This document shows, piece by piece, positions 5,856 through 6,577 of a stretch of DNA of 6,577 nucleotides; within the stretch, counting starts at the first letter, position 1; the number at the start of each line of letters is the position of its first letter. Below the pieces are notes generated by a model. The model was given only the letters and a program-made list of their open reading frames with translations, did no database searches and had not been told where the DNA came from. A program made the translations under genes and the position numbers. The DNA is taken from NCBI GenBank assembly GCA_013360825.1, contig JABWAY010000239.1, positions 1 through 6,577 on the forward strand, written 5' to 3'. The DNA comes from Candidatus Brocadiia bacterium (lineage in GTDB: Bacteria; Planctomycetota; MHYJ01; WSZJ01).

Positions 5856-5954
5856 CCGGCGAAAACTCCCGCCCCACCCATCCTCACAAACGGCCCCCCG
5901 GCCAGGTTCACCTTTCCTCCCCCGCGAGCCCCCTCCTCCGCTATCCTCTCCCCC

Positions 5955-6512
5955 ATGCCCGCACCCCCCGGCGACCGCCGCCCCGCCACCATCCTCTTCG
6001 CAGATATCTCCGGGTTCACAACCCTCTCGGAGCGCATGGACCCCGAGGACGTCCGCGACGTCATCGACGCCCTGTTCCGCCGGTTCCGGATCGCCATCGA
6101 GCAGGAAGGCGGGACGATCGACAAGTTCATCGGGGATGCCGTCATGGCGATTTTCGGCGCCCCGACCCCGCACGCCGATGACCCGGCCCGCGCCGTCCGC
6201 GCCGCCCTCGCACTCCAGGACGAGATCGCGCGCTTCAATGCAGGCCGGACCCTCGACCTCCGGCTCCGCGTCGGCGTTCATGCGGGGGAGATTCTCTGGG
6301 GAAGCGTCGCGGGGGACCGCCCGACGGCGATGGGGGACGCGGTGACGCTGGCGCAGAAGGTTGAGGGAGCCTGCGAGCCGGGGTGCGTCCTGGTCACGCG
6401 GTCGGTGGAGCGGGCGGTGGCGGGGAGCTTCCGGATGGAGGGGCGGGAGGGTGTGAAGGTGAAAGGGCGGGACGGGGAGTTGGAAGTCTTCGAGATCACC
6501 GGGGCGCTGTAG
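5955..6512 (+). CDS. Stand-alone class III adenylate/guanylate cyclase domain, atypical active site
   Basis: The 185-residue protein is essentially one class III nucleotidyl cyclase catalytic domain, the fold that makes cAMP or cGMP as a homodimer. Metal-binding aspartates are present: Asp17 in LFADISGFT and Asp61 in DKFIGDAVMAIFG; Lys57 matches the adenine-contacting lysine. The third motif reads MGDAVTLAQKVE (126-137), where the family normally has GDxVNxAAR. Thr131 replaces the transition-state asparagine and Lys135 replaces the catalytic arginine, so activity may be reduced or the protein may be regulatory. No sensor, HAMP or membrane segment is attached. ATG 5955 starts just before the domain; no Shine-Dalgarno is seen, but TATCCT at 5942-5947 suggests a leaderless message. 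Alanine codons are mainly GCC up to about residue 96 and nearly all GCG from 110. The 3' end overlaps a possible convergent gene by 17 bases. Confidence 0.88.
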   Translation: MPAPPGDRRPATILFADISGFTTLSERMDPEDVRDVIDALFRRFRIAIEQEGGTIDKFIGDAVMAIFGAPTPHADDPARAVRAALALQDEIARFNAGRTLDLRLRVGVHAGEILWGSVAGDRPTAMGDAVTLAQKVEGACEPGCVLVTRSVERAVAGSFRMEGREGVKVKGRDGELEVFEITGAL

Positions 6513-6577
6513 GGGCGACGGCCCCGCGGGGGCGGCGCAGGCGGGAGAGGAGGGCCTCGAGCGCGGCGGCGGCGGCG
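6496..6577 (-). CDS. Possible C-terminal end of a gene entering from the right edge
   Basis: A minus-strand frame is open from the right edge and ends in TGA at 6498-6496. The 26 visible residues include ALEALLSRLRRPRG and an alanine run, with mostly C-ending codons like the window's other minus-strand genes near lexA. It would converge with the cyclase and overlap its last 17 bases. No family can be named from so short a piece, and the alanine run is encoded by a low-complexity GGC repeat, so it may be chance. Confidence 0.3.
   Translation of the reverse strand, partial: AAAAALEALLSRLRRPRGAVAPTAPR

Noticed and set aside
5379..5954. Long N-terminal extension of the cyclase
   Set aside because: It would run antisense through lexA and its promoter and shows no domain; the cyclase domain begins just after ATG 5955.
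6521..6533. GCCCCGCGGGGGC palindrome after the cyclase as a terminator
   Set aside because: The stem is very short with almost no loop, and no T-tract follows on either strand; such palindromes are common in this base composition.
6562..6577. GGC-repeat at the right edge as a microsatellite
   Set aside because: It is short and fits an alanine run in a possible coding frame.

Overview
This window is a GC-rich bacterial chromosomal segment (roughly two thirds G+C by eye). It carries housekeeping DNA-repair, RNA-processing and translation genes. I see no tRNA, rRNA, CRISPR array, insertion sequence or phage gene. The LexA/RecA pair, endonuclease III and a rhodanese point to an ordinary free-living bacterium. 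Taxonomy cannot be fixed from the sequence alone; a high-GC, possibly uncultured Gram-negative-type lineage fits.

Layout, left to right. (1) On the minus strand, endonuclease III (nth, 365-997) overlaps by one base (TGATG) a rhodanese-type sulfurtransferase that runs off the left edge (1-365). (2) Divergent from nth, on the plus strand, is a 380-residue bacterial eRF1/Vms1-like protein (1128-2270) with a GGxQ loop and a four-cysteine zinc ribbon. It probably acts in ribosome rescue or nascent-chain release. (3) Convergent with it, a minus-strand block reads lexA (5702-5091), an unrecognised 192-residue protein (5022-4444), recA (4430-3363), a candidate 18-residue hydrophobic peptide (3348-3292), a very strong hairpin (3226-3264), then a ribonuclease Z-like metallo-beta-lactamase-fold nuclease (3182-2298). 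(4) Divergent from lexA, on the plus strand, is a stand-alone class III nucleotidyl cyclase domain (5955-6512) with altered catalytic residues. Its 3' end overlaps the tail of a possible minus-strand gene entering from the right edge.

How the genes fit together. LexA and RecA are the repressor and the inducer of the SOS response. Here they sit in one apparent transcription unit with an unknown protein between them. The unit is driven by a near-consensus sigma-70 promoter (TTGATA, 17 bases, TATACT) at 5734-5762. That promoter overlaps both a perfect palindrome, CAGTATACTG, and a one-mismatch copy of the CTGT-N8-ACAG SOS box, as expected for an autoregulated lexA. Endonuclease III adds base-excision repair, and RNase Z-like and eRF1-like proteins act on tRNA ends and stalled or terminating ribosomes.

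Most worth a second look: the eRF1/Vms1-like protein, the unknown protein between lexA and recA, the tiny hydrophobic ORF and hairpin after recA, the cyclase with Asn-to-Thr and Arg-to-Lys changes at the catalytic motif, and abrupt mid-gene switches in synonymous codon use (GCC to GCG alanine) in two plus-strand genes.
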